Shown in pieces: positions 9,714 through 17,536 of a stretch of 64,000 nucleotides of DNA. Each line of letters begins with the position of its first letter. The stretch's first letter is position 1. Location: assembly GCA_046328505.1 (NCBI GenBank), contig JAXLWL010000002.1:1240001-1304000 (forward strand), given 5' to 3'. The position numbers were made by a program, and so were the translations under genes. Below the pieces are notes generated by a model. It worked only from the letters and a program-made list of their open reading frames with translations. It was not told where the DNA came from and made no database searches. The DNA is from JBDHWG01 sp046328505 (GTDB lineage: Bacteria > Chloroflexota > Anaerolineae > Epilineales > JAHCIE01).

Positions 9714-10517
9714 TCAGCGCGCTGCCCGTGCGAGCGCCCGCGCAAACGCCCCTGCCGTCCGAAAACGCCGCGCCGGCGCTTCGTCCATCGCCTGCTCAAT
9801 CACCGCGCGCAGCTCGTCTGGCCACATTGAGGCCACATCGCGCAGGCCAGGAGGTGGCTGACCAACTTTCGCGCGTAGCTTTTCCTGAGGCGCTAGAGCC
9901 GCGAACGGGTTGGCCCCCGTCAGCAATGTGTACACCAGCAGCCCAAGACTGTAGACATCTGAGGCCGGTGTCGGCAGCCGCCCGCACAACAGTTCCGGCG
10001 CAATGGTCTCGGCGCTCGCCTGCAGCCAGTAGAATTCTTCCGGGCTCGCCGCCAGGTAAGCGCAGCCCAGGTTGAGCAGGCGAGGCGTACCGTCGGCCGC
10101 AAGCCCGATATCGGGCGCGGCCAACGAGACGTGCATGACGCCCTCGCCGTGCAGATAGTCGAGCGCTTCCGCGACCTTGCCCACAATCGAGGCTATCTCC
10201 GGCAGCCCACGTCCGCCCCGCGCCAACGTGCCCACCAGCTCTTCAAGCGCAAGGCACGGACGGCCCTCGTCGTCGTAACGGAGCAAACTCGCGATATAGC
10301 GATGCTCCACGCTGGCCGCGATCACCGCCTCGCGTCGGAGGCGCTCGTAGACACTGTCGTCGGCCAGACGCGCTGTGCGGAGACTCACTCTTTGGCCGAC
10401 CCGCTCGTCCACCGCGCGAAGAGTGACCGTCGTTATGTCTACGCCGAGGATCTCCCCGACACGATAGGCGCTGGGAAGCTCAAGCTCCGCCAGGTCGCCG
10501 TCTAGCTTGCCGCCCAT
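9714..10517 (-). CDS. Protein kinase-like protein lacking catalytic residues (pseudokinase)
   Basis: 267 residues covering one Hanks-type kinase domain and nothing else. Conserved structural features are the alpha-C Glu (RREAVIAASVEH, residue 63), the HGEGVMH strand, the APELL motif (173-177) and SDVYSLGLLVYTLLTG (187-202). The catalytic positions are lost: the beta-3 VAIK lysine region is VSLRTAR with no Lys, HRD is replaced by HVS (129-131), the catalytic-loop Asn position is Asp, and DFG is replaced by NLG (149-151). The glycine-rich loop is also weak. It should not phosphorylate proteins in the normal way and may act as an allosteric scaffold or regulator. It is the first gene of the ygeY-ygeW-carbamate kinase operon, with its own promoter. 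Confidence 0.82.
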   Translation of the reverse strand: MGGKLDGDLAELELPSAYRVGEILGVDITTVTLRAVDERVGQRVSLRTARLADDSVYERLRREAVIAASVEHRYIASLLRYDDEGRPCLALEELVGTLARGGRGLPEIASIVGKVAEALDYLHGEGVMHVSLAAPDIGLAADGTPRLLNLGCAYLAASPEEFYWLQASAETIAPELLCGRLPTPASDVYSLGLLVYTLLTGANPFAALAPQEKLRAKVGQPPPGLRDVASMWPDELRAVIEQAMDEAPARRFRTAGAFARALARAAR

Positions 10518-10537
10518 GCGCCCGCACTATCTCACGA

Positions 10538-10566
10538 ATTGTATCACAGCCGCAGCATGTCTGCAA
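10538..10566 (-). promoter_or_regulatory. Sigma70-type promoter of the pseudokinase-ygeY-ygeW operon
   Basis: Read on the minus strand, TTGCAG (10561-10566), a 17-base spacer, and TACAAT (10538-10543). The predicted start site is near 10531, giving a short leader before the ATG at 10517. It lies in the 66-base gap after ppk1 (stop at 10584), so this operon can be transcribed separately from ppk. Confidence 0.6.
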
Positions 10567-10583
10567 AGCAACGCCAACAAACC

Positions 10584-12770
10584 TCAGTGACGGCGTCCCT
10601 CCAGGGACGTCATGACGTGAGTCTTGAGCAGCCATTCCTGCGCGCTGAACGCCGGCGCGCCGGGCGCCGGCGCCACCCGATCGTACCGCCCATCCGGCAG
10701 CAGAATACGCGCTTTCGCTGTGTCGGCGAGGTAGGTCGCCAGAATCTCGTCACGCACCTGGCGCACGAGACGGTCGTCTTCGACCGGGAAGAGAATCTCC
10801 ACACGGCGGTCGAGGTTCCGCGTCCGCAGGTCGGCACTGCCCAGGTAAACTTCGTCCTGACCGCCGTTGCGGAAGTAATAGACGCGGCTGTGTTCCAGGA
10901 AACGGCCGACGATGCTGATGACGCGGATGTTATCACTGACGCCGGGGATGCCCGGGCGAAGCGTACACATCCCGCGCACCAGTAGATCGATCTTCACGCC
11001 CGCCTTTGACGCTTTGTAGAGCAGGGGGATCATCTGCTTGTCCACAAGCGAGTTGACCTTGAAGATGATGTGCCCCTCGCCGCCGTTGCGCTGATGCTCG
11101 ATCTCGCGCTCGATGAGCTGCGTCAGCCGCGACCGCATGTTCACCGGCGCGACCAGGAACTTGCGGTAGTCCTTCTTGGCTGAGTAGCCGGTCAGGTAGT
11201 TGAAGATGTCGGAGGCGTCCGCGCCCATGTCGTCGTCGCACGTCAGCAGGCCGAGATCGGTGTAGAGCTGGGCCGTGACGGCGTTGTAGTTGCCGGTCGA
11301 GAGGTGAATATAGCGGCGCAGGCGGTCGGCTTCCTTGCGGACCACAAGGGCAATCTTGGAGTGGGTCTTGAGGCCCAGCAGACCGTACACCACATGGACG
11401 CCCTCACGCTCCAGCGCCCTCGCCCACTCGATGTTGCTTTCCTCGTCGAACCGTGCCTTGAGTTCAACCAGCACGGCGACCTGCTTGCCGTTGCTAATCG
11501 CCTCCAGCAGCGCCTGCACGACCGGGGCATTGCGCCCCACGCGGTAGAGTGTCTGCTTGATGGCGAGCACGTTCGGGTCACGCGCCGCGGCGCGCAGGAA
11601 GTCAATGACCGGGCTGAACGAGTCGTACGGATGGTGCAGGAGAATATCGCGCCGGCGGATTGCCGCGAAGATGTCCGGTTCGTCCTGGAGATCCGGCGGA
11701 ATACCGGGCAAGAACGGCGTGTCCTTCAGGTCGTAGCGGTCGATGCCGTAGAGCGTGCGCATGTCGCTCATGCCCAGAGGGAATTCCAGCGTATAGATGT
11801 CCGCCGGGTCCACGTCCATGTTCTCGCTCAGGATCTCGCGAATGTGCTCCGGCAGATCCTTTGTCACGGTGACCCGCACGACCGATCCGAAGCGCCGCTG
11901 CCGGATACCCCGCTCGATGGTCTCCAGCAGGTCCTCGGCCTCCAGCTCCTGGATCTCCATTTCGGCGTCGCGTGTGACCCGGAAGGGATGCGCTTCGATC
12001 ACCTCCATACCCGGGAACAGGCTCGCCAGGTCGGCGGCGATGACCTGCTCCAGCCACACATAGTAGAACTTGGTCGGGAAGATGCCGTCGCTCGACGCGT
12101 GCGACTTCGGGGCGCGCACCGCCAGAAGTCGCGGCAGCGTGTCCGGCACTTTGACGCGCGCGAAACGCTCCAGGCCGCCCTGATCCCGAATCATGACCGC
12201 CAGGTTCAGGCTCATGTTGGAAATATGCGGGAATGGGCGTCCGGGGTCCAGGGCCAGCGGGGTGAGAACCGGGAAGATGACCTGGTCGTAGAACTCGTCC
12301 ACCCCGGCCCGCTGGTAATCGTCCAGTTCGTCGTAGTCAAGGATGTGGATGCCCGCCGAATCGAGTTGTGGCAGCAGCACCTTCAGGCAGCCGCGCGAGT
12401 CCTCCATGAGCTTCAAGGCCGCCTGTCGGACGAGGGTGAGCTGCTCGGCCGGCGTCAGCCCATCCTCCGACAGCTCGACCACTCCGGCCTCGACCTGCTG
12501 CTTGAGGCCGGACACGCGCACCATGAAGAACTCCGCCAGGTTTGACGCCACAATGGACAGGAACTTCACTCGCTCCAGGAGCGGGTTGCGTTCGTCCTGG
12601 GCCTCCTCGAGAACACGGCGCGAGAAGTCGATGAGGCTTAGCTCTCGATTGAAGAACAGCTTGGGATCATAGCCGGGCGGAGCGCTGCCGTTGTCTCCAT
12701 TCGCGCCCGGCTGACGGACTTTTGCCATATGCTTATCTCGCTTTGGGCTGCGCGCCTGTGCCCTCGCCAT
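10584..12770 (-). CDS. ppk1: Polyphosphate kinase 1
   Basis: About 728 residues, the usual PPK1 size. Recognisable parts are the N-terminal FFNRELSLIDFSRRVLEEA, the tunnel region with PFPHISNMSLNLAV, the ATP-binding DILLHHPYDSF and AIKQTLYRVG, and the phosphorylated-His motif LKTHSKIALVVRK, followed by YIHLSTGNYN and GSADLRTRNLDRRVE. It transfers the gamma-phosphate of ATP to polyphosphate, reversibly. The ATG at 12768-12770 is preferred for its GTGAGG at 5-base spacing; an in-frame ATG at 12728 and a TTG at 12806 are alternatives. It lies 44 bp downstream of ppk2 on the same strand, suggesting co-expression. Confidence 0.95.
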   Translation of the reverse strand: MARAQARSPKRDKHMAKVRQPGANGDNGSAPPGYDPKLFFNRELSLIDFSRRVLEEAQDERNPLLERVKFLSIVASNLAEFFMVRVSGLKQQVEAGVVELSEDGLTPAEQLTLVRQAALKLMEDSRGCLKVLLPQLDSAGIHILDYDELDDYQRAGVDEFYDQVIFPVLTPLALDPGRPFPHISNMSLNLAVMIRDQGGLERFARVKVPDTLPRLLAVRAPKSHASSDGIFPTKFYYVWLEQVIAADLASLFPGMEVIEAHPFRVTRDAEMEIQELEAEDLLETIERGIRQRRFGSVVRVTVTKDLPEHIREILSENMDVDPADIYTLEFPLGMSDMRTLYGIDRYDLKDTPFLPGIPPDLQDEPDIFAAIRRRDILLHHPYDSFSPVIDFLRAAARDPNVLAIKQTLYRVGRNAPVVQALLEAISNGKQVAVLVELKARFDEESNIEWARALEREGVHVVYGLLGLKTHSKIALVVRKEADRLRRYIHLSTGNYNAVTAQLYTDLGLLTCDDDMGADASDIFNYLTGYSAKKDYRKFLVAPVNMRSRLTQLIEREIEHQRNGGEGHIIFKVNSLVDKQMIPLLYKASKAGVKIDLLVRGMCTLRPGIPGVSDNIRVISIVGRFLEHSRVYYFRNGGQDEVYLGSADLRTRNLDRRVEILFPVEDDRLVRQVRDEILATYLADTAKARILLPDGRYDRVAPAPGAPAFSAQEWLLKTHVMTSLEGRRH

Positions 12771-12814
12771 CGAGGCCTCACTCTCCCCGCGCCGACGCGG
12801 TGCCAAGAGGTGTG

Positions 12815-13753
12815 TCAGTAGAGCTCTGGTACAAACGTCTGCTCGTGCTTCGGCGGCCGTACATAGCCCTTAGAGGTGGGACGCGGCGGAAGGGTCATTG
12901 GCTCGGGAGTCAGGTCCTCATAGCCTACGACTTGAAGCACGTGGCTGATACAGTTCAGGCGTGAGCGCTTCTTGTCATCGGCGTCAACGACGTACCAGGG
13001 CGACTGCTTGGTGTCGGTGTACGCGAACATCACATCCTTGGCCTGGGAGTATTCCACCCACCGCGCGCGCGACTCCAGGTCCATCGGGCTGAGCTTCCAA
13101 CGCTTGGTCGGATCCTGGATGCGCGCCTGGAAGCGCCGCTCCTGCTCCTCCTCGCTCACTGAGAACCAGTACTTGAGGAGAATTATGTCGGAGCGAATCA
13201 ACATGCGCTCAAACTCCGGGCAGGAGCGCAAGAACTCCTGATACTCGACATCGTTACAGAAGCCCATCACGCGCTCGACGCCGGCGCGGTTGTACCAGCT
13301 CCGGTCGAATAGAACGATTTCACCGGCCGCCGGAAGGTGGGCGACGTAGCGCTGGAAATACCACTGCGTCTTCTCGCGCTCTGTCGGGGCTGGAAGGGCG
13401 ACGACGCGCGCCCAGCGCGGGTTGAGAGGCTCGGTGATGCGCTTGATGACGCCGCCCTTGCCGGCCGCGTCGCGGCCCTCGAAGATGACGGCAACCTTCA
13501 TGCCCTTGTACTTCACCCACTCCTGCATCTTGACAAGCTCGATTTGGAGCCGGCTAAGCTCCTTCAGATAGAAATCGTTGTCGAGCTTGGGCTTCTTCTC
13601 GACCAGCGGCGCCAGCGGGTCCGTCAGGATCGGTGCGATGTTGCCATTCGGCACCGGGGGCGCCGGTGTCGTTGCCGCGTCCGCAGCTTGCTCTGGCTGG
13701 CTCGCCGCTTTCGAGGTCTTCGCCTTCTTGCCCTTGTCCTTATCCTTTGCCAT
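12815..13753 (-). CDS. ppk2: Polyphosphate kinase 2 family protein
   Basis: 312 residues from the ATG at 13751-13753, behind a near-perfect AAGGAGG at 6 bases. The N-terminal 50 residues are Lys/Ala/Pro-rich and probably disordered. The PPK2 core has a Walker A motif FEGRDAAGKGG (about residues 91-101) and a Walker B/lid segment LFDRSWYNRAGVERVMGFC, then YWFSVSEEEQERRF. Enzymes of this type use polyphosphate to phosphorylate nucleoside mono- or diphosphates, the reverse of net polyphosphate storage. Having ppk2 and ppk1 in one transcript lets the cell both make and spend polyphosphate, consistent with the pst/phoU block 8 kb away. Confidence 0.93.
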   Translation of the reverse strand: MAKDKDKGKKAKTSKAASQPEQAADAATTPAPPVPNGNIAPILTDPLAPLVEKKPKLDNDFYLKELSRLQIELVKMQEWVKYKGMKVAVIFEGRDAAGKGGVIKRITEPLNPRWARVVALPAPTEREKTQWYFQRYVAHLPAAGEIVLFDRSWYNRAGVERVMGFCNDVEYQEFLRSCPEFERMLIRSDIILLKYWFSVSEEEQERRFQARIQDPTKRWKLSPMDLESRARWVEYSQAKDVMFAYTDTKQSPWYVVDADDKKRSRLNCISHVLQVVGYEDLTPEPMTLPPRPTSKGYVRPPKHEQTFVPELY

Positions 13754-13844
13754 GACACGCCTCCTTCTTTGCAAGCGCTCGATGTCATGCCGAGACCTCA
13801 ATACCGTGTGGCGGCATGCGCCGAGACAAGAACACAGTTAAGCC

Positions 13845-13989
13845 GTCATTGCGAGCGGAGCGAAGCAATCCCCCGTCCTCGTCAAAGGCGGTTTGCAACG
13901 CTACGGCGTTGCTGTCATCCACCGAGAGATTGCTTCGTCAGTGGGGAGCTTCGCCCCCCACACCCCCGAGATGCGCTCCTCGCAATGAC
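13845..13989. repeat. Dispersed palindromic repeat, copy 1 (GTCATTGCGAG family)
   Basis: A 145-base element that begins GTCATTGCGAG and ends with its reverse complement CTCGCAATGAC (one base pair shifted by flanking GC). An inner inverted pair, CGAAGCAATC near the left end and GATTGCTTCG near the right, is also present. A second copy with the same ends lies at 53256-53376. It encodes no protein, so it is a MITE-like or REP-like element. It fills most of the 321-base gap between ppk2 and the ABC permease (13754-14074), with a second repeat next to it. Only a weak promoter candidate for ppk2 is visible in the remaining bases (TTGTCT, 18 bases, GGTATT on the minus strand). Confidence 0.75.
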
Positions 13990-13998
13990 AGTGGTGTG

Positions 13999-14061
13999 TT
14001 CTGAGCAGCAGAGCGAAGTGTCCCGACTCTCTCGAAGACGCTTCGCCCCGCTCAGGGTGAC
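13999..14061. repeat. Second dispersed-type palindromic repeat (CTGAGC...GCTCAGGGTGAC)
   Basis: A 63-base imperfect palindrome. The left arm carries TTCTGAGC and AGCGAAG, the right arm CGCTTCGC and GCTCAGGGTGAC. It starts 9 bases after repeat copy 1 and ends 13 bases before the stop of the permease gene. The transcript of the importer operon would run into it, so it may fold into a 3' hairpin. Confidence 0.55.
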
Positions 14062-14074
14062 GGTGAAGCAATCG

Positions 14075-14956
14075 CTACGCCAACCGCCTCTGACGCGATC
14101 GCTGCCAGAGGCTCGCGATCACCAGGACGATGAGCATCATCACATACGGAACGACGCCCGTTAGCTGAGCCGGTAGCACCGGGAAGAAGATTTGAACGAT
14201 GGTCGCCGCCGACAGGAACGTGAACAGGTAGGCGCCGACCGTGACCCAGATCGGGTTTCGCTGGCCGAAGATGACGATCGTCAGCGCCAGCCAGCCCCAC
14301 CCCAGGGTCTGATTCTGCGTCCAGCCCGGCTTTGTGTCAAGCGTGAAGGCCGCGCCAGCCAGGCCTGCCATGAGGCCGGCGACGAGCACGGCCAGCACCT
14401 GGATGCGCTTCGTGCGAAGACCGCGTCGAATCGCTGCCTCGACATTCGCGCCGACCGCCCGCGTCGTAATACCAGGCCGTGTCCGATACAGATAGTAGGC
14501 GATCAGCACCACCGCCACATAGGAGATGTAGGTGAACGGGCTTTGGTTCAGGAAGCCCGAGAGGACCGGCACACCGGCGAGCACGGGGAGATCGGGCATG
14601 GTGTCGGCCGTCTTGCCGATGAACGGATTGCCCAGATAGTTGGCAACGCCGATGGCGAGCGTTCCGATGATCAATCCCGTGGCGTACTGGTCACGTTCCT
14701 GGTTGATGGCGATCACGGCAAAGATCGCCGCCAGGCCCAGACCCACCAGCATGCCCGCGGCGATGCCCATCGGGAGGCTGTTGGCGCTGAAGTTCACAGC
14801 GAAGGCGACCATCGCCGACAGCATGATCATCCCATCCAAAGCCAGGATGACCACACCGGTGGACTCCGCCATCGTCTCTCCCAAGGCAGCGATCAACAGG
14901 GGAGTGGCAAGCTTAACAACTTGGGCCAGAAGGAGCATCAGCATCCGGTCAGGCAT
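14075..14956 (-). CDS. BMP-type ABC importer, permease 2
   Basis: 293 residues with about 8-9 hydrophobic segments, in the branched-chain/ribose-type permease family. The segment GETMAESTGVVILALDGMIM near the N-terminus and RAVGANVEAAIRRGLRTKRI in the cytoplasmic coupling loop match the YufQ/NupQ type of permease from nucleoside (basic membrane protein) transporters. It is the last gene of the importer, 45 bp after the other permease, and ends next to the palindromic repeats. Confidence 0.88.
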   Translation of the reverse strand: MPDRMLMLLLAQVVKLATPLLIAALGETMAESTGVVILALDGMIMLSAMVAFAVNFSANSLPMGIAAGMLVGLGLAAIFAVIAINQERDQYATGLIIGTLAIGVANYLGNPFIGKTADTMPDLPVLAGVPVLSGFLNQSPFTYISYVAVVLIAYYLYRTRPGITTRAVGANVEAAIRRGLRTKRIQVLAVLVAGLMAGLAGAAFTLDTKPGWTQNQTLGWGWLALTIVIFGQRNPIWVTVGAYLFTFLSAATIVQIFFPVLPAQLTGVVPYVMMLIVLVIASLWQRSRQRRLA

Positions 14957-15001
14957 GGTACGCCTCCTCGGCTGGGTGGGTTGTTGACGCGATTGGATGC
15001 A

Positions 15002-16045
15002 TCATCGCTTATCCTTCCCCTGGAGCAGGTACAGAGCCAGAATGATGCTGATCTGGACCAGACCGGCCAGACTAGGATCGATACCCAGGCGTGTCTGCAG
15101 GCCAATCGTTCCAGCGTTAATAAGCCCGAAGAGTGTACACAGCAGGATGACCCCGATCAGGTTCATGCGCGCAATGAGATAGATCAGGATCGCGGTGAAC
15201 CCAAAGCCCGACGTGACGTCGGGCGCAAATCGGTGGAAATAGGTCGACGAGGTCAGCATGCCGGCCACGCCGGCCAGCGCACCGCCGGCAAGCAGAGTCG
15301 CGACGAAGATCCAGTTGGCCGAGATGCCATAGAAGCTGGCCGAGACACGGGACAGCCCGACCGCGCGCACGCGGAGGCCAACCGGCGTTCTCGACAGCAC
15401 CCACACGGTTGCGACCAGGATCACCAGCGACAAGACGATCATCCAGAGGTTGATCGGACCGAGCGCGGGCAGCGCGGCATTCTCAGGGAACGGGATCCCG
15501 GACATTCGCTTCTGGCTAATTTCCCACCACACTCCGACGAGCATGAACTTGACCAAAGCGCCGGCGATCTGGTTCAGGGCAAAGCCGCTGAAGATTTCGT
15601 TGACGTTGATGAGGCGAAGCAGCGCGACAAGAGCGGCCCAGAGAGCACCGGCTACCGCGCCCGCCACGAGCATCGCGGGCACCAGAACGGCGCTCGGCGC
15701 GTCTCGCATCGAAATCATCACGGCGGTCGCCCCGATAGTGCCGAAAGCCAACTGTCCTTCGATGCCGATGTTCCACAGTGAGGCATTGAACGTGATCATC
15801 GCGCTGGCAGTACAGATGATCAGGATGGCCGCGTACATCGTCGCATCACCCAGGCGTCCCACCGTCAGACCGGTGATGAACTCCTGGTAGACGGCGAGGG
15901 GGTCCTTGCCGGCCAGGGCAATGAGAACTGTGGGCAGCATGAACGCCGCGAGGGCGGCTGCCACGCGGACCGCGAAATCGCCGCCCCGCACTCGCTGCCG
16001 GCCCGACGCGTCCTGCCCTGGCGCGAATAGTTGCCGTAAGCTCAT
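15002..16045 (-). CDS. BMP-type ABC importer, permease 1
   Basis: 347 residues from the ATG at 16043-16045, which overlaps the ATPase stop (ATGA) and has GGAGG upstream; the longer open frame to 16168 lies inside the ATPase gene and is rejected. A short basic N-terminus precedes about nine hydrophobic segments. ASLWNIGIEGQLAFGTIGA and the loop VGLRVRAVGLSRVSASFYGIS are typical of YufP/NupP-type permeases, which pair with a second permease and a double ATPase. It forms the channel together with the downstream permease. Confidence 0.88.
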   Translation of the reverse strand: MSLRQLFAPGQDASGRQRVRGGDFAVRVAAALAAFMLPTVLIALAGKDPLAVYQEFITGLTVGRLGDATMYAAILIICTASAMITFNASLWNIGIEGQLAFGTIGATAVMISMRDAPSAVLVPAMLVAGAVAGALWAALVALLRLINVNEIFSGFALNQIAGALVKFMLVGVWWEISQKRMSGIPFPENAALPALGPINLWMIVLSLVILVATVWVLSRTPVGLRVRAVGLSRVSASFYGISANWIFVATLLAGGALAGVAGMLTSSTYFHRFAPDVTSGFGFTAILIYLIARMNLIGVILLCTLFGLINAGTIGLQTRLGIDPSLAGLVQISIILALYLLQGKDKR

Positions 16046-17460
16046 TCGGCCTCCCCTTGTGCTCCGCCTACGAGCTGTTTGAGCCGCGCGAATGACCCAC
16101 CAACCGGAGCCACCTCGCCGGTGATGCGTCCCCGTTCCAGCACGACAATACGCGAGGCATGCGACCACAGCTCTTCCAGTTCATTCGAGGCGACGACGAC
16201 GGCCGCTCCGCGCTGGCACTGCTCCATGATCCACGTCCAGATGAAGCCCGCCGTCGGCACGTCCAGGCCGCGCGTCGGGTTGTCGAGCAAGAGCAGGTCT
16301 GTGTCAAACGGAACACAGGCCAGCATCAGCCGCTGCTGGTTGCCACCAGACAGACTGCCTGCCGGTGACTTGGCCTGCCCCTTGATGTAGAACTGCGAAA
16401 TCGCGCGCTCGGCCAGGCGCACCATGCGCCCCGCATCCAGCCGCCACCCCTGCTTCACCTCGTCCGGGTGCGCCAACGCCAGCATTTGCTCGACGTTGAA
16501 GCCGTCGACGAGGCCTTCTCCCAGGCGCCCAGCGGGCACGAGGTGGACCCGGCGAGCGTTGCACGTGCGCGAGCCGGCGGTGACGCGGTCACGCCCGGCG
16601 AGAACGCTCAGCAACGGAGCCTGGCCCGAGCCTTCGATTCCGGCCAATCCGACGATCTCGCCGGCATGGATCTTCAGGTTAATTTCACTCAAGGGCGGGT
16701 CGGTGCGACTGTTGACGGCGCTGAGATTGACGGCCACCGCCTCGCTGCCAACCGGCGGCTCGCCAGCCGCCGGCAAGTCCTCCTCGAACATGAGCTTGAC
16801 CAGGACACCCTGGTTGACGGGCTGCTCCACCGCGCCCACCCGCCGCCCACGTCTCAAGACACTGATGCGGTGGCACAGCGTCACCGCATCGGGGATGTTG
16901 TGAGTAATGAAGATGACAGTTCTGCCCTCTGCCGCGAGCTTCTGCAAGCTGTCGCGCAGCCCGGAGCCCATGGGCGGCTCATCCAGAATGATCACCTTGG
17001 CGCCGTAGACCACGACCTGCGCCATGGCAAGCTGGAGCCGCTGGCCAATCGTCAGGTCCTGGATACGGGTTGATGGACGCAGGTCGAACCCCAGGTTCTG
17101 GTTGACCCGTTCGAGATCCTTAACCAAGGCATCCCGCCGCACGGCCCACCCGGGCGTTCCCACCACAAGGTGCTCCAGCACGGTGAGCGGCGGAAAATCC
17201 TGCGGGTCCTGGGGTACGTAGCCGATGCCATGCGCCAGCGCTTCCTGGGGAGATTGGAACACCACATCCTTGCCGTCGAGGCGAATCGTTCCACCGTCCG
17301 GCACGTACCATCCTGCCAGCACTTTCATCAGTGTCGACTTGCCTGCGCCGTTCTCGCCTAACAGTCCGTGAACTTCGCCTGGCTCGAAAGTCGCCGAAAC
17401 ATCGTGGTTGGCGAAGAGGTCACCAAAGCGTTTGGTGATGTTCAGAAGCTCCACTCTCAT
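16042..17460 (-). CDS. BMP-type ABC importer, tandem ATPase
   Basis: 472 residues with two ABC domains. Domain 1 has a normal Walker A (GLLGENGAGKSTLM), a divergent signature (DLTIGQRLQLAMA), Walker B VIILDEP and the H-loop FITHN. Between Walker B and the H-loop it is several residues shorter than usual and reads PPMGSGLRDSL. Domain 2 has the Lys-less Walker A typical of this family (GIEGSGQAPLL), a normal signature LSGGNQQRLMLA and Walker B LLLLDNPTRGLD. The architecture matches NupO/YufO. It probably powers import of a nucleoside or related purine compound delivered by the BMP lipoprotein encoded just upstream. Confidence 0.9.
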   Translation of the reverse strand: MRVELLNITKRFGDLFANHDVSATFEPGEVHGLLGENGAGKSTLMKVLAGWYVPDGGTIRLDGKDVVFQSPQEALAHGIGYVPQDPQDFPPLTVLEHLVVGTPGWAVRRDALVKDLERVNQNLGFDLRPSTRIQDLTIGQRLQLAMAQVVVYGAKVIILDEPPMGSGLRDSLQKLAAEGRTVIFITHNIPDAVTLCHRISVLRRGRRVGAVEQPVNQGVLVKLMFEEDLPAAGEPPVGSEAVAVNLSAVNSRTDPPLSEINLKIHAGEIVGLAGIEGSGQAPLLSVLAGRDRVTAGSRTCNARRVHLVPAGRLGEGLVDGFNVEQMLALAHPDEVKQGWRLDAGRMVRLAERAISQFYIKGQAKSPAGSLSGGNQQRLMLACVPFDTDLLLLDNPTRGLDVPTAGFIWTWIMEQCQRGAAVVVASNELEELWSHASRIVVLERGRITGEVAPVGGSFARLKQLVGGAQGEAE

Positions 17461-17488
17461 GGGCCACCGTTTCTCGCACTCAGATGAG

Positions 17489-17524
17489 GAGGACAGGCGC
17501 CGGGTCGCCCCCGCGCCTGTCCTC
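17489..17524. promoter_or_regulatory. Strong intercistronic stem-loop between the BMP and ATPase genes
   Basis: GAGGACAGGCGC (17489-17500) pairs perfectly over 12 bases with GCGCCTGTCCTC (17513-17524) around a 12-base loop. It lies in the 76-base gap between the binding-protein stop and the ATPase start. Hairpins at this position in importer operons commonly protect the binding-protein message or partly stop transcription, so that the lipoprotein is made in excess of the membrane parts. There is no T-tract, so it is not a standard terminator. Confidence 0.6.
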
Positions 17525-17536
17525 GGTTGGTATCGG

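Noticed and set aside
13845..14061. Possible CRISPR array from repeated GCGAAGC-type words
   Set aside because: There are no regularly spaced identical repeats; the words come from two palindromic dispersed elements, and no cas gene is near.
14192..15781. A 529-codon plus-strand frame opposite the two ABC permease genes
   Set aside because: Its product is extremely rich in Asp, His, Gln and Arg, the mirror of hydrophobic codons on the other strand; no ribosome-binding site or domain.
16042..17460. Second ABC domain of the importer ATPase as a degraded pseudogene
   Set aside because: Loss of the Walker A Lys in the second domain is usual in nucleoside/BMP-type tandem ATPases, and the frame is intact with a normal signature motif.
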